Shown here: in pieces, positions 8,503 to 18,033 of the stretch | Numbering within the stretch: position 1 is the first letter of the stretch | Layout: each line of letters begins with the position of its first letter | Source of the DNA: UBA8106 sp913052135 | GTDB taxonomy: Bacteria > Acidobacteriota > Vicinamibacteria > Vicinamibacterales > UBA823 | Reading direction: 5' to 3' | NCBI GenBank assembly: GCA_913052135.1 | Contig: CAJXDY010000020.1 | Span: 1 to 39,378 of the forward strand | DNA: 39,378 bases | Program-made: the position numbers and the translations under genes | Notes under the pieces: generated by a model | What the model was told of the DNA's origin: nothing | What the model saw: only the letters and a program-made list of their open reading frames with translations | Database searches by the model: none

Positions 8503-9741
8503 ATGCCACGATGGGAAAATTTATGGGTCAACGCCAACCTATCCACAATGGCGACACCCATCCCTTCTCTTGGCCTAATTCAAAATGCAGCAATAGCAGT
8601 AAACAGTGGCCGCATTGCCTGGATCGGCTCAATGGACGATTTGCCAACTCCACACAGTCATTTGGCGCATACCTTCACTGATGTAAAAAAACACTGGATT
8701 ACACCTGGACTAATCGATTGCCATACCCACTTGATATTCGGTGGACAGCGCTCTAATGAATATCAACGTCGCCTCCAAGGTGAGAGTTATGAGTCTATCG
8801 CTCGAGCTGGCGGTGGCATCGTCAGTACAGTTGCAGCCACCCGGAAGACGACAGCCTCGGTTTTACAAGGTGCCGCGAGTTCACGACTCGCAAGACTTCA
8901 TTCAGAAGGCATTACTACTGTGGAAATCAAGTCTGGATATGGACTAGACACCATGACTGAACTCAAGATGCTCCAAGTTGGTCGAAAACTTGAAAGCGAC
9001 TTTCCTGGAACTATTCAACTAAGTTTTCTAGGAGCACACGCAGTGCCGCGAGAGTTTATTGCTCGACCCGATGACTATATCGACATTATCTGCAATGAGA
9101 TGTTGCCACAAGTGGTCGATTTGGAACTTGCTGATGCAGTTGACGCATTTTGCGAAGGGATTGCATTCACACCGAGCCAAGTGGAACGCGTCTTTGAGAC
9201 AGCGCAAAAGAGTGGTCTGCCTATTAAATTACATGCTGATCAACTTTCTGACCTGGGAGGCGCCGCACTAGCAGCACGTTTTGGAGCCTTATCCGCTGAT
9301 CATCTTGAACACGCTGCTGAAGAAGGTATAGCCGCGATGGCAACTTCTGGAACAACCGCTGTGCTACTGCCGGGAGCTTGGTATTTCACTCATGCCACGA
9401 AACTGCCACCTATTGAGAGTTTTCGCGCTCACGGGGTGCCAATGGCAATCGCGACCGACTGTAATCCAGGTTCCTCTCCAGCCACGTCCTTGCTACTTAT
9501 GTTAAATATGGCCTGCACCCTATTCCGCTTCACAATCGAGGAAGCCCTACTGGGTGTGACACGGCACGCCGCAGGTGCGCTTGGTCTTTCGAAACAAATC
9601 GGCATGCTCGAAGTAGGACACCGAGCCGACCTCGCCATTTGGGATATCCAAGAACCAGCTGAATTGTGCTACTGGATGGGAGCAAACCCCTGTGTCGAAG
9701 TGATTTGCGCTGGTCAAGCGATGCGCAATCATAGGTTTTAG
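8503..9741 (+). CDS. hutI: Imidazolonepropionase
   Basis: Hydrolyses 4-imidazolone-5-propionate to N-formimino-L-glutamate, the third step of histidine degradation. Amidohydrolase-superfamily TIM barrel with the metal motif DCHTHLIFGG (H74, H76), a KLHADQLSD block (H244), an SADHLEH block and ATDCNPGSSP (D319). The EYQRRLQGESYESIARAGGGI segment is typical of the family. At 412 residues it has normal length. ATG start at 8503; the upstream region is shared with divergent hutU. The next steps (hutG, or hutF plus an amidohydrolase) are not in this window. Confidence 0.96.
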   Translation: MPRWENLWVNANLSTMATPIPSLGLIQNAAIAVNSGRIAWIGSMDDLPTPHSHLAHTFTDVKKHWITPGLIDCHTHLIFGGQRSNEYQRRLQGESYESIARAGGGIVSTVAATRKTTASVLQGAASSRLARLHSEGITTVEIKSGYGLDTMTELKMLQVGRKLESDFPGTIQLSFLGAHAVPREFIARPDDYIDIICNEMLPQVVDLELADAVDAFCEGIAFTPSQVERVFETAQKSGLPIKLHADQLSDLGGAALAARFGALSADHLEHAAEEGIAAMATSGTTAVLLPGAWYFTHATKLPPIESFRAHGVPMAIATDCNPGSSPATSLLLMLNMACTLFRFTIEEALLGVTRHAAGALGLSKQIGMLEVGHRADLAIWDIQEPAELCYWMGANPCVEVICAGQAMRNHRF

Positions 9742-9871
9742 CAGGTATTGCTTCTTTGTACTTCCTGACAAGGAGTGCAGCTAATAGTTATTGAGAGACT
9801 GATTAATTGGATACCTTCATCCCATCTCATGCCTTGGTTCTGCAATGACGTCGTCACCGCACCACAAACGT

Positions 9872-9877
9872 TATACT
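9872..9877 (+). promoter_or_regulatory. Candidate -10 element directly upstream of typA
   Basis: TATACT ends seven bases before the A of the typA ATG (9884), which would place +1 on or next to the start codon and give a leaderless or near-leaderless mRNA. No Shine-Dalgarno is visible in front of this ATG. No good -35 is found at 16-18 bases, so support is modest. Confidence 0.3.
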
Positions 9878-9883
9878 GACTAG

Positions 9884-11740
9884 ATGTCTATTCCAGTCCG
9901 TTCCACGCCTAACACGACAAACCCCTTGCGGCGGAACATCGCCATCATTGCTCACGTTGATCACGGCAAGACCACGCTTGTGGATGCACTACTCCATCAA
10001 GGTGGCGTATTACGTTTGAACGAACGGGTAGCTGAACGCGCGCTCGACAACATCGACCTCGAGCGTGAGCGCGGCATAACCATTATGGCTAAGAACACAT
10101 CTGTCCAATATCAAGATGTCGTCATAAACATCGTTGACACACCAGGGCACGCCGACTTTGGCGGTGAAGTGGAAAGAACGTTAGTCATGGTAGACGGTGT
10201 ACTTCTTTTGGTCGACGCATCAGAAGGACCGCTCCCGCAAACACGATTTGTGTTGCAAAAAGCATTAGCTCGCAATCTTTCACCGATCGTCGTCATCAAT
10301 AAAATTGATCGGCAAGACGCTAGACCGAGCGAAGTATTAAACGAGATCTACGATCTATTTATCGAGCTTGGTGCGACTGAAGAGCAACTGGAATTCCCGG
10401 TGCTCTATACCAACGCTAAGCTGGGTACTGCGACCGAGGAACCAAGCCAGACAGGTCAGAACCTAGAGCCTCTTTTCAAAGCAGTTCTCACCCACGTGCC
10501 ACCTCCAGCAGGTGATCCTGAAGCTCCACTTCAGATGATGGTCGCCAACCTTGACTCAAGCGACTACTTAGGGCGGATCGCAATTGGTCGAATCGTGAAC
10601 GGAACTGTGAAACTTGGAGACAACGTTGCTGTGCGTAAACTCAACGGCCAGATTGAGTCTACACGGGTAACCAAGCTTTATGTCTTTTATGGTCTAAAAC
10701 GTACTGAAGTAACTCATGCATCGGCAGGAGATATAATTTGCCTGGCAGGCATAGAGAGCATCACGATCGGCGAAACTATTTCTGATCCAGAATGTCATCA
10801 AATAATTCCATCCATTGAAATAGATGAGCCGACCGTATCTATCATCATTGGTGTGAATACCTCACCAATGGCTGGTCTCGATGGACAGTACGTCACCTCA
10901 CGTAATTTAAGCGACCGCCTGGCACGCGAATTGATTGGAAATGTTTCAATTCGCGTTAACGAGACTGATACCGCAGAAAAATCGGAACTCATCGGACGAG
11001 GTGAGCTTCAGCTTGCTATTCTCATTGAGATGATGCGAAGAGAAGGCTACGAGCTGCAGGTGTCTCGCCCTAAAGTCGTCACACGGCAACTTGATGAACA
11101 AACTGTAGAGCCAGTCGAAGAGCTCATTGTCGACATTCCAGCCGAATGCCAAGGCGTGGTTATTGCCCAATTAAGCAGTCGTCGAGGAAACATGATGGAA
11201 AGTGTCAAGCAAGGAAACGGAAGAATCCGGCTCGAATTTCGTATTCCTACCCGTGGTCTGATTGGGTTTCGTTCGCAGTTTCTTACTGATACACGAGGCG
11301 CTGGAATACTTAACCACCTCTTTAGTGGCTGGGAACCATGGCACGGACCGATCGAGGACCGACCAACGGGAGTCCTCGTAGCTGACAGGCCAGGCCGAGC
11401 AACCGCTTTCGCGTTGTCAAATTTACAGAATCGTGGAACGATTTTTATTACTCCAGGCACAAATGTTTATCAAGGAATGATCATTGGAGAAAATTCCCGT
11501 TCGTCTGATATTGACGTCAACGTTACAAAAGAGAAAAAACAAACAAATATGAGAGCCTCGTCAGCTGACGAGGCAATCAAGCTAATACCTCCAAGAGTTC
11601 TGAACCTGGAACAGGCGATTGAGTTTATTAACAACGATGAGCTTGTCGAGGTTACACCGGGCAATATTCGCTTACGAAAGCAAGTACTTGCGGCGAACCA
11701 ACGGCCCAAGCGAGAACCAATACACGACCAACCCCACTAG
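9884..11740 (+). CDS. typA: Ribosome-associated GTPase TypA/BipA
   Basis: Translational GTPase of the EF-G/LepA group that binds the ribosome and helps 50S assembly and stress adaptation. G1 motif AHVDHGKTT at residues 23-31, a G2-region RGITI segment, G3 DTPGHADFGGEVER, and G4 NKIDRQDARP. Domain II follows, then EF-G-like domains III and V with GRGELQLAILIEMMRREG, and the TypA-specific C-terminal domain with TRGLIGFRSQFLTDTRG and NSRSSDIDVNVTKEKKQTNMR. At 618 residues it is full length. Single gene between hutI and the convergent NSS transporter, 18 bases from the latter's end. The family assignment is secure. Confidence 0.97.
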   Translation: MSIPVRSTPNTTNPLRRNIAIIAHVDHGKTTLVDALLHQGGVLRLNERVAERALDNIDLERERGITIMAKNTSVQYQDVVINIVDTPGHADFGGEVERTLVMVDGVLLLVDASEGPLPQTRFVLQKALARNLSPIVVINKIDRQDARPSEVLNEIYDLFIELGATEEQLEFPVLYTNAKLGTATEEPSQTGQNLEPLFKAVLTHVPPPAGDPEAPLQMMVANLDSSDYLGRIAIGRIVNGTVKLGDNVAVRKLNGQIESTRVTKLYVFYGLKRTEVTHASAGDIICLAGIESITIGETISDPECHQIIPSIEIDEPTVSIIIGVNTSPMAGLDGQYVTSRNLSDRLARELIGNVSIRVNETDTAEKSELIGRGELQLAILIEMMRREGYELQVSRPKVVTRQLDEQTVEPVEELIVDIPAECQGVVIAQLSSRRGNMMESVKQGNGRIRLEFRIPTRGLIGFRSQFLTDTRGAGILNHLFSGWEPWHGPIEDRPTGVLVADRPGRATAFALSNLQNRGTIFITPGTNVYQGMIIGENSRSSDIDVNVTKEKKQTNMRASSADEAIKLIPPRVLNLEQAIEFINNDELVEVTPGNIRLRKQVLAANQRPKREPIHDQPH

Positions 11741-11758
11741 AAGAATTGCTACTATGCA

Positions 11759-13129
11759 TTACCCTAGCAAACCAGAGATCGTGATAATCAGCACGGCAAG
11801 AGGCACCATATAACGCATTAAGACTATCCAGACGTTAAACAGTGCATCAGAACGGAAACCAAGTTCACTCTTGAATGTTTCCACCGAAACAACCCAACCC
11901 GCAAATAACGCGATCAGAAATGCGTTAATGGGAATCAACACGGAAGCGGTGATAAAGTCAAACGTCTCGAAAATGGATTTATCCGCCAGGCCGGTAATGA
12001 ATGCCAGTGGTTTGACATCAGCTAGGACATTGTCAGACAAAGCGGGCAGGATACCAATCAACCAGATAACCAATCCAGCCCAGATCGCTAAGGCGAGTCG
12101 TCCTCTGTTCCATCGTTCTTCGAGGTACGCAACAACGGGTTCTAGCATCCCAATGGTGGTCGTGTATGCCGCTACAAATAGGAGTAAAAAAAATGTCACG
12201 CCAAGTATGTAGCCGAAAGGCATTGCACTAAATGCGACCGGCATAGTGACAAACACCAATCCAGGTCCTTCAGATGGATCCAAACCGGTTGCGAAGACAA
12301 TAGGAAAGATCGCAAGGCCAGCAAGTAACGCCACCCCTGTATCTACCGATCCGATGACAAAAGCCGCCTTCGGTATAGAAATATCCTTTGGAAGATAAGC
12401 TCCGTAAGTCATCATGAACCCAACTCCCACACCAACTGAAAAAAAGGCCTGCCCGAGCGCTAACAAAATGGATGTCACACTCAATTCAGAAAAGTTAGGA
12501 CTAAACAAAAACTCAATAGCACTACTCATGTCAGCCGCAAACACATTGTAGGCAACCATCAATAACAGAATGACACCTAACCCGGGCACCATAATCTTCG
12601 TCGTGCGTTCAATGCCCTGGCGAAGGCCATTTCCAACGATCACCGCAGTAGCTACTACAACTACTCCTTGGAGAATAATCGTCACCATCGGTGACAAAGT
12701 TAATGCTTCAAACAGTGACTGCGCTTCGACTGAGCTAACACCCTTGAACGCGTTAGTGATTGCCTGGCCTGCATAATATAGAGTCCAGCCTGTGACCACG
12801 CTATAGAAAGTAAAACCAATGAATGGCACAACCAAACTAAGCTTGCCAATCACCTGCCAGAAATGACTCGCGTCTTGTAGTTGAATAATTCCTTTGATCG
12901 AACCAATTGGACTGAGTTGCCCCATTCGTCCTATCGCAAGTTCCGCCATTATAATCGGCACCCCGATAACGAAAACGAAGGCGAGATAAACTAAAACGAA
13001 GGCCGCTCCGCCATTTTGTCCGGTCAAAAATGAAAATCGCCAGACATTACCGAGTCCAACAGCAGCACCAGCCGTTGCGAACAGAAACGTCCATCTAGAA
13101 GTCCACAGTGAATGTTTAATCATCGGCAT
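11759..13129 (-). CDS. Neurotransmitter:sodium symporter (NSS/SNF) family transporter
   Basis: Inner-membrane Na+-coupled transporter, probably for an amino acid or related small organic molecule (LeuT fold). The N-terminal signature is clear: WTFLFATAGAAVGLGNVWRF, then NGGAAFVLVYLAF, GVPIIMAELAIGR. About eleven or twelve membrane segments follow, including SVGVGVGFMMTYGAYLP, a conserved helix 6 region of the family. I chose the ATG at 13129 (MPMIKH, 456 residues), which puts the first helix at the usual distance. A TTG at 13189 in frame would add twenty residues without homologous look. The substrate cannot be told from sequence alone. Divergent from the TRAP operon. Confidence 0.88.
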   Translation of the reverse strand: MPMIKHSLWTSRWTFLFATAGAAVGLGNVWRFSFLTGQNGGAAFVLVYLAFVFVIGVPIIMAELAIGRMGQLSPIGSIKGIIQLQDASHFWQVIGKLSLVVPFIGFTFYSVVTGWTLYYAGQAITNAFKGVSSVEAQSLFEALTLSPMVTIILQGVVVVATAVIVGNGLRQGIERTTKIMVPGLGVILLLMVAYNVFAADMSSAIEFLFSPNFSELSVTSILLALGQAFFSVGVGVGFMMTYGAYLPKDISIPKAAFVIGSVDTGVALLAGLAIFPIVFATGLDPSEGPGLVFVTMPVAFSAMPFGYILGVTFFLLLFVAAYTTTIGMLEPVVAYLEERWNRGRLALAIWAGLVIWLIGILPALSDNVLADVKPLAFITGLADKSIFETFDFITASVLIPINAFLIALFAGWVVSVETFKSELGFRSDALFNVWIVLMRYMVPLAVLIITISGLLG

Positions 13130-13206
13130 CACGATAAAAGCTGCAACATACCAAACTACATGCAAATGTTGGACTAGGTCAGCACGCAATCAAATCTATA
13201 TTTAGA

Positions 13207-13212
13207 ATTATA
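13207..13212 (-). promoter_or_regulatory. Candidate -10 element for the NSS transporter gene
   Basis: Perfect TATAAT on the minus strand about 78 bases upstream of the chosen ATG. The hexamer 17 bases further upstream is not a good TTGACA match, so this is a weak or activator-dependent promoter candidate. Confidence 0.3.
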
Positions 13213-13288
13213 GTGTAGTGACAAAGAAGGCTATCACCACTCGGAGTAATTGGTTGTCATTCAAGCATCCTTTATGGAATAGTTTCGC

Positions 13289-14326
13289 ATGCTCGAAAGG
13301 CCTTTTATCCATTTACGTCATTGTCGTTTCATAAAAGTTTTTCTTGTTGCGAGTCTCGTCGCAGCTTGTTCATTTTGTTCTCGCGAAGACAATATCACTA
13401 CCAACCACGAGTGGATCGCGGGTTCATTGACACCAGCCGACTCGCCCACCACCCAAGCTGCAATCTATTTCTCCCATTTGGTAGAGAAAGAAACCGAAGG
13501 ACGTGTTCGCATTCGCCACTACGACAGCTCGACACTCGGCACCGGACAGCAGCAAATTGAAGCACTGGCCCTAGGAACCCAGCAAATGTATGTCGGTTCT
13601 GGATCGGCGCCCTCCATTCTTCTTCCCACTTATGGCGTAATCGATCTCGCATTCATTTTTCGCAATCGACAGCACTTCAACGCGTTCCTCGCATCAAGCA
13701 TGATGAAAGAGCTGAACCAACGTCTTATCGATGAATTTAATATTAGAGTGCTGGCGATGAATTGGTTTCGCGAACCCCGCTATTTACTACATCGAGATCA
13801 TTTTATTCAAAGCCCGGAAACACTAATGGGGGCACGGGCACGGGCTCCCAACTTGCCGATGTTTCTTGCTAACTGGAAAAATCTAGGTGCGGTACCAGTG
13901 AAGGTTTCCTTTTCCGAACAATATCTCGCACTTAGTCAGAATCTGGTTGAAATGACGGAAGCTTCGGGCGACGATATTTATCCGATGCGACTGCATGAAG
14001 TCGCCCCCTTCATAACAGATGCAGAACTTATGTATCCCCAAGTGTCAGTCTACGTTTCCGAAAAAGCCTTTCGCTCTTTGAATTCAATCGACCAAGCCGT
14101 GATCTCTAAGGCCGCCTTTGAAGCAGGCAACAAACATACAGAGCTCGTCACTCAACGGTTTACACTCGACCGTAGTCATATCGAACAAGAAGGTGGACAG
14201 TTCCAAATGCTGCCTCCGCAGGCTAAAAATGAATTCCTAAAGATGGTAAATCAACAGGTAACACGGATGGAGGCTGATGGCTTAATCCCCTTAGGCTGGT
14301 TTGACCGCATTCAAACTCTTCAATGA
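13289..14326 (+). CDS. TRAP transporter solute-binding lipoprotein (DctP family)
   Basis: Extracytoplasmic solute-binding subunit of a TRAP transporter. Basic N-terminus, hydrophobic stretch and a LVAAC lipobox (C27) indicate a lipoprotein. The mature part has DctP-type blocks: SPTTQAAIYFSHLVEKETEGRV, LGTGQQQIEALALGTQQM, a central FREPRYLL segment, and RARAPNLPMFLANWKNLGAVPV. This last segment contains the conserved arginine region that usually pairs with an organic acid carboxylate. At 345 residues it is normal length. It leads a P-Q-M set read in one direction. The ligand is unknown, most likely a carboxylate or related anion. Confidence 0.88.
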   Translation: MLERPFIHLRHCRFIKVFLVASLVAACSFCSREDNITTNHEWIAGSLTPADSPTTQAAIYFSHLVEKETEGRVRIRHYDSSTLGTGQQQIEALALGTQQMYVGSGSAPSILLPTYGVIDLAFIFRNRQHFNAFLASSMMKELNQRLIDEFNIRVLAMNWFREPRYLLHRDHFIQSPETLMGARARAPNLPMFLANWKNLGAVPVKVSFSEQYLALSQNLVEMTEASGDDIYPMRLHEVAPFITDAELMYPQVSVYVSEKAFRSLNSIDQAVISKAAFEAGNKHTELVTQRFTLDRSHIEQEGGQFQMLPPQAKNEFLKMVNQQVTRMEADGLIPLGWFDRIQTLQ

Positions 14327-14354
14327 ATCTTTTCTATTGATTATTTCAGAGACA

Positions 14355-14870
14355 ATGAACAAGTACATTGAAAGCTACTCCTCCATCTGTCAGATCATTG
14401 CAACCGGCTTGCGTTACCTTGCGTTTCTGGCGGTGGTATTGATCGTCTTGTCACTTGGCGCTCAAGTGTGTTTTCGATATCTCCTTCAATTACCACTCGA
14501 ACACACTGACGAATTGGCTCAAACTTCGTTGGTTTGGTTGACATTCATTGGAGCGGCAGCACTCTATCGCGAAGGAGGCCACGTCACGGTGGACTGTCTT
14601 TCAGATCTCTTCTCAGAACAAATATCTCGCTATCTCGCGATTACGGTAGAGGTCACCATCACGTTCATTTTGTGCCTGCTCATCGTGCAAATCTTTGAGA
14701 CCCAATCCGTAATGCAGCGGGTTACTTATGGCACGTTGGGATTGTCAAAGTTTACATTGCATTTCCTGCCACTGTTGATTAGCTGCCTGGCAACAGTACT
14801 GTTCAATATCGAGGCGATACTCTTTCTACTTCGAAATGACGCAACACCAGCCAATAGGAGATTCATATAG
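14355..14870 (+). CDS. TRAP transporter small permease (DctQ family)
   Basis: Four-helix small membrane subunit that joins with the large permease. I chose ATG at 14355 (171 residues). A TTG at 14301 in frame would overlap the binding-protein gene and add an unlikely N-terminus. Family features are the QVCFRYLLQLPLEHTDELAQTSLVWLTFIGAAALYR region (shown in parts: FRYLL, then TDELAQ, then FIGAA) and a GGHVTVD motif. The stop codon overlaps the GTG start of the large permease by one base, which suggests translational coupling. Confidence 0.86.
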   Translation: MNKYIESYSSICQIIATGLRYLAFLAVVLIVLSLGAQVCFRYLLQLPLEHTDELAQTSLVWLTFIGAAALYREGGHVTVDCLSDLFSEQISRYLAITVEVTITFILCLLIVQIFETQSVMQRVTYGTLGLSKFTLHFLPLLISCLATVLFNIEAILFLLRNDATPANRRFI

Positions 14871-16150
14871 TGAATCTTCTTTGGCTATGTGTTCTCTTTA
14901 TCGCGCTCCTAGTTATGAGATTTCCGATTGCCTATGCCATGATCCTAACTTCCTTGGTGAGCCTCTGGGCCGATGAGTTACCGATTCTAAATCTGTCACA
15001 GAAGATAGCCAGTGGCGTCGACTCCTTCCCTCTACTAGCAATTCCATTGTTTATCTTGGCTGGGAATTTAATGAATACCCTTGGAGTAACGGAACGCATT
15101 TTTGGTCTGGCCAATGTGCTCGTTCGCCATATTTCAGGTGGTCTCGGTCATGTGAATGTACTTGCTTCCCTTATTTTTGCTGGAATGTCTGGTTCTTCAA
15201 TCGCAGATGCTGGAGGACTTGGCGCCGTAGAAATCAAGGCTATGAACGAAGCGGGCTACCCTCCGGCGTTTAGCGCTGCCGTAACCGCAGCTTCAGCCAC
15301 CATTGGTCCCGTTGTACCTCCATCAATTGCGATGGTGATCTACGCTTTCATTGCTCAAGAATCCGTCGCTGCACTTTTTCTAGCAGGCCTTATACCTGGA
15401 CTTCTGATGGCGGCACTATTAATGACAATCATCATGATCCTCTGTCGGAGTGGTTCCACTGCTCCTTCAATGCCACGGGCCACGATGACCGAAACACGCC
15501 ATGCCATTCGTCGTGCCATTTGGCCTCTATTAGCTCCCATAATTCTCGTCGGCGGTATTTTATTCGGAATTTTTACTCCAACCGAGGCTGGTGTGGTGGT
15601 CGTGTTTTATGTCCTGCTCATCGGTTCGACCGATGCGAGATTTACAGCGACCGATTTGGCATGCGCAATTCGAGATACAGCACGTACAACTTCAGCAACT
15701 CTTTTCATTATCGCCGTCAGTATGATTTTTGGATGGATTGTGGTTGTAAAAGATGTCCCAGACTTAATCTTAGCGTTTGTTTCAGGATTCGCTGATAGTC
15801 AAACAACTGTAATGATATTCATCATTATCACGATGCTCGTAATTGGTATGTTCTTGGAGGGCATCCCTGCACAATTGATCACAGTACCAACTTTTCTTGT
15901 ACTAGCTGCCCAGTACAACATAGATCCAATTCATCTTGGCGTTGTGGTCGTCCTTACAATTATGATTGGATCTCTAACTCCACCCGTTGGGCTAGTGCTG
16001 TACACGGTCATGGCCACGACCAATATCCGCATGATCGCCTTAGTGAAAGCTTTGTGGCCATTTTATCTAGTCCTTTTAATTGCAACACTCCTGGTGGCTC
16101 TGGTTCCTTCCATAGCTCTCTGGCTGCCGACCACCGTGTTAAACAATTAA
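14870..16150 (+). CDS. TRAP transporter large permease (DctM family)
   Basis: Elevator-type large membrane subunit that carries Na+ and substrate. GTG start at 14870 overlapping the DctQ stop. Twelve or so membrane segments with DctM blocks: FPLLAIPLFILAGNLMN, GLGHVNVLASLIFAGMSGSS, ADAGGLGAVEIKAM, AATIGPVVPPSIAMVIYAF-type segment, TPTEAGVVVVFY, and GSLTPPVGLVLYTV. At 426 residues it matches the family. Together with the two upstream genes this forms a complete tripartite transporter. The class V aminotransferase 12 bases downstream may act on the imported compound. Confidence 0.92.
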   Translation: MNLLWLCVLFIALLVMRFPIAYAMILTSLVSLWADELPILNLSQKIASGVDSFPLLAIPLFILAGNLMNTLGVTERIFGLANVLVRHISGGLGHVNVLASLIFAGMSGSSIADAGGLGAVEIKAMNEAGYPPAFSAAVTAASATIGPVVPPSIAMVIYAFIAQESVAALFLAGLIPGLLMAALLMTIIMILCRSGSTAPSMPRATMTETRHAIRRAIWPLLAPIILVGGILFGIFTPTEAGVVVVFYVLLIGSTDARFTATDLACAIRDTARTTSATLFIIAVSMIFGWIVVVKDVPDLILAFVSGFADSQTTVMIFIIITMLVIGMFLEGIPAQLITVPTFLVLAAQYNIDPIHLGVVVVLTIMIGSLTPPVGLVLYTVMATTNIRMIALVKALWPFYLVLLIATLLVALVPSIALWLPTTVLNN

Positions 16151-16162
16151 GAAATTTCGCAC

Positions 16163-17293
16163 ATGCCTAGACATATCCAGGAGATCCAAAAGACATTTCC
16201 GATTAAGCACAACTGTATTTATCTAAATAACGCATCCATTGGTCCTTGCTCGACTGATGTCACGAGCGCGGTAAATACCTTTATGACAGATGTTCAAGAA
16301 AATGGTCGTCTCAACTATTCAAATTGGTGCCAACAAGCTGATGAAGTTATCAAGCCTCGAATCGCCAGATTACTAGGTGCGAGGTCATCGGAAATTGCCT
16401 TCGTCCCAAATACGACTCAAGGGTTATCACTCGTGGCTAATGGACTCGATTGGCGAGCTGGAGACAATGTTATTATCTCAAGCATTGAATACCCTTCAAA
16501 CGTTTATCCTTGGCTTAATCTTCAACCCCGTGGTGTCGAAGTCCAATCAGTCGAACCTTGCAATGGAGAGATATGTCTGGACGATTTTGTAAATCTGATG
16601 AACTCCAGAACTCGCCTCGTATCGATCAGCTCCGTTCAGTTCTCAAACGGCTACCGAGTCGATCTCGAACAACTCAGCGATATTTGCCAACAACGTAATG
16701 TGCTCTTAAATATTGATGCAATCCAACACATTGGCGCACTTGATTTTGATGTGTCGCAATATCACATTGATTTCTTGTCCGCAGGCGGACACAAGTGGCT
16801 CTTGTCTCCAATCGGGACAGGTATTTTTTATTGCCGGGAATCATCACTAAATTACTTACGACCACCAACAGTTGGATATCACACGGTGGATAAGCCGTTG
16901 GACCACGCAGACTTTTCTCTTGACTGGCGGCCTGGGGCTGCCCGCTTCGAAGAAGCTTTGGTAAATTTTCCAGGTCTATGGGGACTCAATGCTTCCATTG
17001 AAATACTCCTTGAACTGGGTATGTCATCAATCGAAACACACATCCTTGAATTGACCTCGCTCGCGATAGAAGGACTCTCCGCGAAAGGTTACCTTATATG
17101 CAGTTCAATAAAGCCATCCGAACGCTCAGGCATCGTAACATTCCAGCATCCCACAATATCGGCATCTGAAATAGACAGTCGATTACAGCAGGCGGGGATC
17201 CAACTTGGTGTCCGCAGAGGAGCGCTTAGAATATCCCCTTCGCTATACAACGACGCAGACGAAATTTCAGCATTTCTAAGCGCTTTACCATGA
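16163..17293 (+). CDS. Class V aminotransferase (PLP-dependent, cysteine-desulfurase/epimerase-like)
   Basis: Fold type I PLP enzyme. Seen in order: YLNNASIGPCS at the N-terminus (substrate-binding region), VPNTTQGLSLVANGL (PLP phosphate region), ISSIEYPSNVYPW, LLNIDAIQHIGALDFD with D185 to bind the pyridine nitrogen, and SAGGHKWLLSPIGTG with K211 as the likely Schiff-base lysine. RPGAARFEE and LGVRRGALRISPSLYN blocks follow. The length of 376 suits isopenicillin-N-epimerase-like and cysteine-desulfurase-like members. The mobile catalytic cysteine loop of true cysteine desulfurases is not evident. It starts 12 bases after the TRAP permease, so probably in the same operon. The reaction is unknown. 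Confidence 0.82.
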   Translation: MPRHIQEIQKTFPIKHNCIYLNNASIGPCSTDVTSAVNTFMTDVQENGRLNYSNWCQQADEVIKPRIARLLGARSSEIAFVPNTTQGLSLVANGLDWRAGDNVIISSIEYPSNVYPWLNLQPRGVEVQSVEPCNGEICLDDFVNLMNSRTRLVSISSVQFSNGYRVDLEQLSDICQQRNVLLNIDAIQHIGALDFDVSQYHIDFLSAGGHKWLLSPIGTGIFYCRESSLNYLRPPTVGYHTVDKPLDHADFSLDWRPGAARFEEALVNFPGLWGLNASIEILLELGMSSIETHILELTSLAIEGLSAKGYLICSSIKPSERSGIVTFQHPTISASEIDSRLQQAGIQLGVRRGALRISPSLYNDADEISAFLSALP

Positions 17294-17359
17294 AGTTTAA
17301 CCGAGCTTTCCTGTGCAGTTTTTAGTGATTCCTTAAATGTTTTCTAGTACAACGGCTCC

Positions 17360-17368
17360 TGATATACT
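17360..17368 (+). promoter_or_regulatory. Candidate extended -10 promoter upstream of the 17422 gene
   Basis: TGATATACT gives a TGn extended -10 with TATACT at 17363-17368. The -35 position holds only a weak TTTTCT. It sits about 54 bases upstream of the start at 17422, in a 128-base intergenic region with no other visible feature. Confidence 0.35.
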
Positions 17369-17421
17369 CATTTCGATCTCTTGATTTCGGATAAACGCCA
17401 TGTCAATCAATAGGAGACGCC

Positions 17422-18033
17422 ATGAGAGCGTGCTACTTCACTTCGTCGGTATTCATATTTCTAACAACTAGTCTGGTTCTTGGACTGAGTGCACCAGCAG
17501 TAGCTCAAGATGGTGAGCTTGACAGAATTCACGTCTATATATTTTCGGCGGATGAATCAAACAATGGACCGATTGATCTCAACCTTCCGGCAGGGGAATG
17601 GGAATTTGCGCCTTTAGCCTTCGCAGAAGAAGGCAGCCAATACAGTTACAGTTCAAGACAAGGTCCTAACGCGATCGAACAACTGACTGAAGGACTCCAG
17701 CGAACAGACGAGAGACGGCAACTTATGCAAGTTGTCGAAACAGAGCAAGAAGCTGACATTATGCTGGAAATTGTGGCCACAGAAGTCAGAGGAACCATTA
17801 AAGGCGCCAACATCTTTCGAGACGGAGACACTCAAGGAACAGTATCAAGTACTGTGCGAGAAGACGTTATCCTCGCACGCTTGGTAATTCCCAACATGGT
17901 TTTCACGACGGATTTTCTAGGCGCAAAAGATGACAGGTTGCGAGGGCCAGGTGAGAACGCCGCAGCCATGATTGAGGAGTGGATCGGCAGAAACTTGGAC
18001 GCGCTTCAGCAATTAATTGGCACGAGCTATTAA
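17422..18033 (+). CDS. Secreted protein of unknown function
   Basis: ATG with ribosome site TAGGAG eight to nine bases upstream. Residues 1-28 form a clear Sec signal peptide ending APAVAQ. The mature 175 residues begin RIHVYIFSAD and contain a helix with LQRTDERRQLMQVVETEQEADIML-type composition, a VATEVRG strand and a C-terminal amphipathic helix. There are no cysteines after the signal and no catalytic motif. The pattern of a short beta strand, then a conserved acidic EADIMLEI segment, resembles small periplasmic beta/alpha domains seen in lipoprotein-associated unknowns, but I cannot name the family. The stop lies inside the start of the next gene (17-base overlap). Confidence 0.75.
   Translation: MRACYFTSSVFIFLTTSLVLGLSAPAVAQDGELDRIHVYIFSADESNNGPIDLNLPAGEWEFAPLAFAEEGSQYSYSSRQGPNAIEQLTEGLQRTDERRQLMQVVETEQEADIMLEIVATEVRGTIKGANIFRDGDTQGTVSSTVREDVILARLVIPNMVFTTDFLGAKDDRLRGPGENAAAMIEEWIGRNLDALQQLIGTSY

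Noticed and set aside
11047..11460. 137-codon frame on the minus strand
   Set aside because: Shadow of typA with no recognisable features.
11871..12212. 113-codon frame on the plus strand
   Set aside because: Antisense to the NSS transporter, low-complexity reading typical of an antisense frame.
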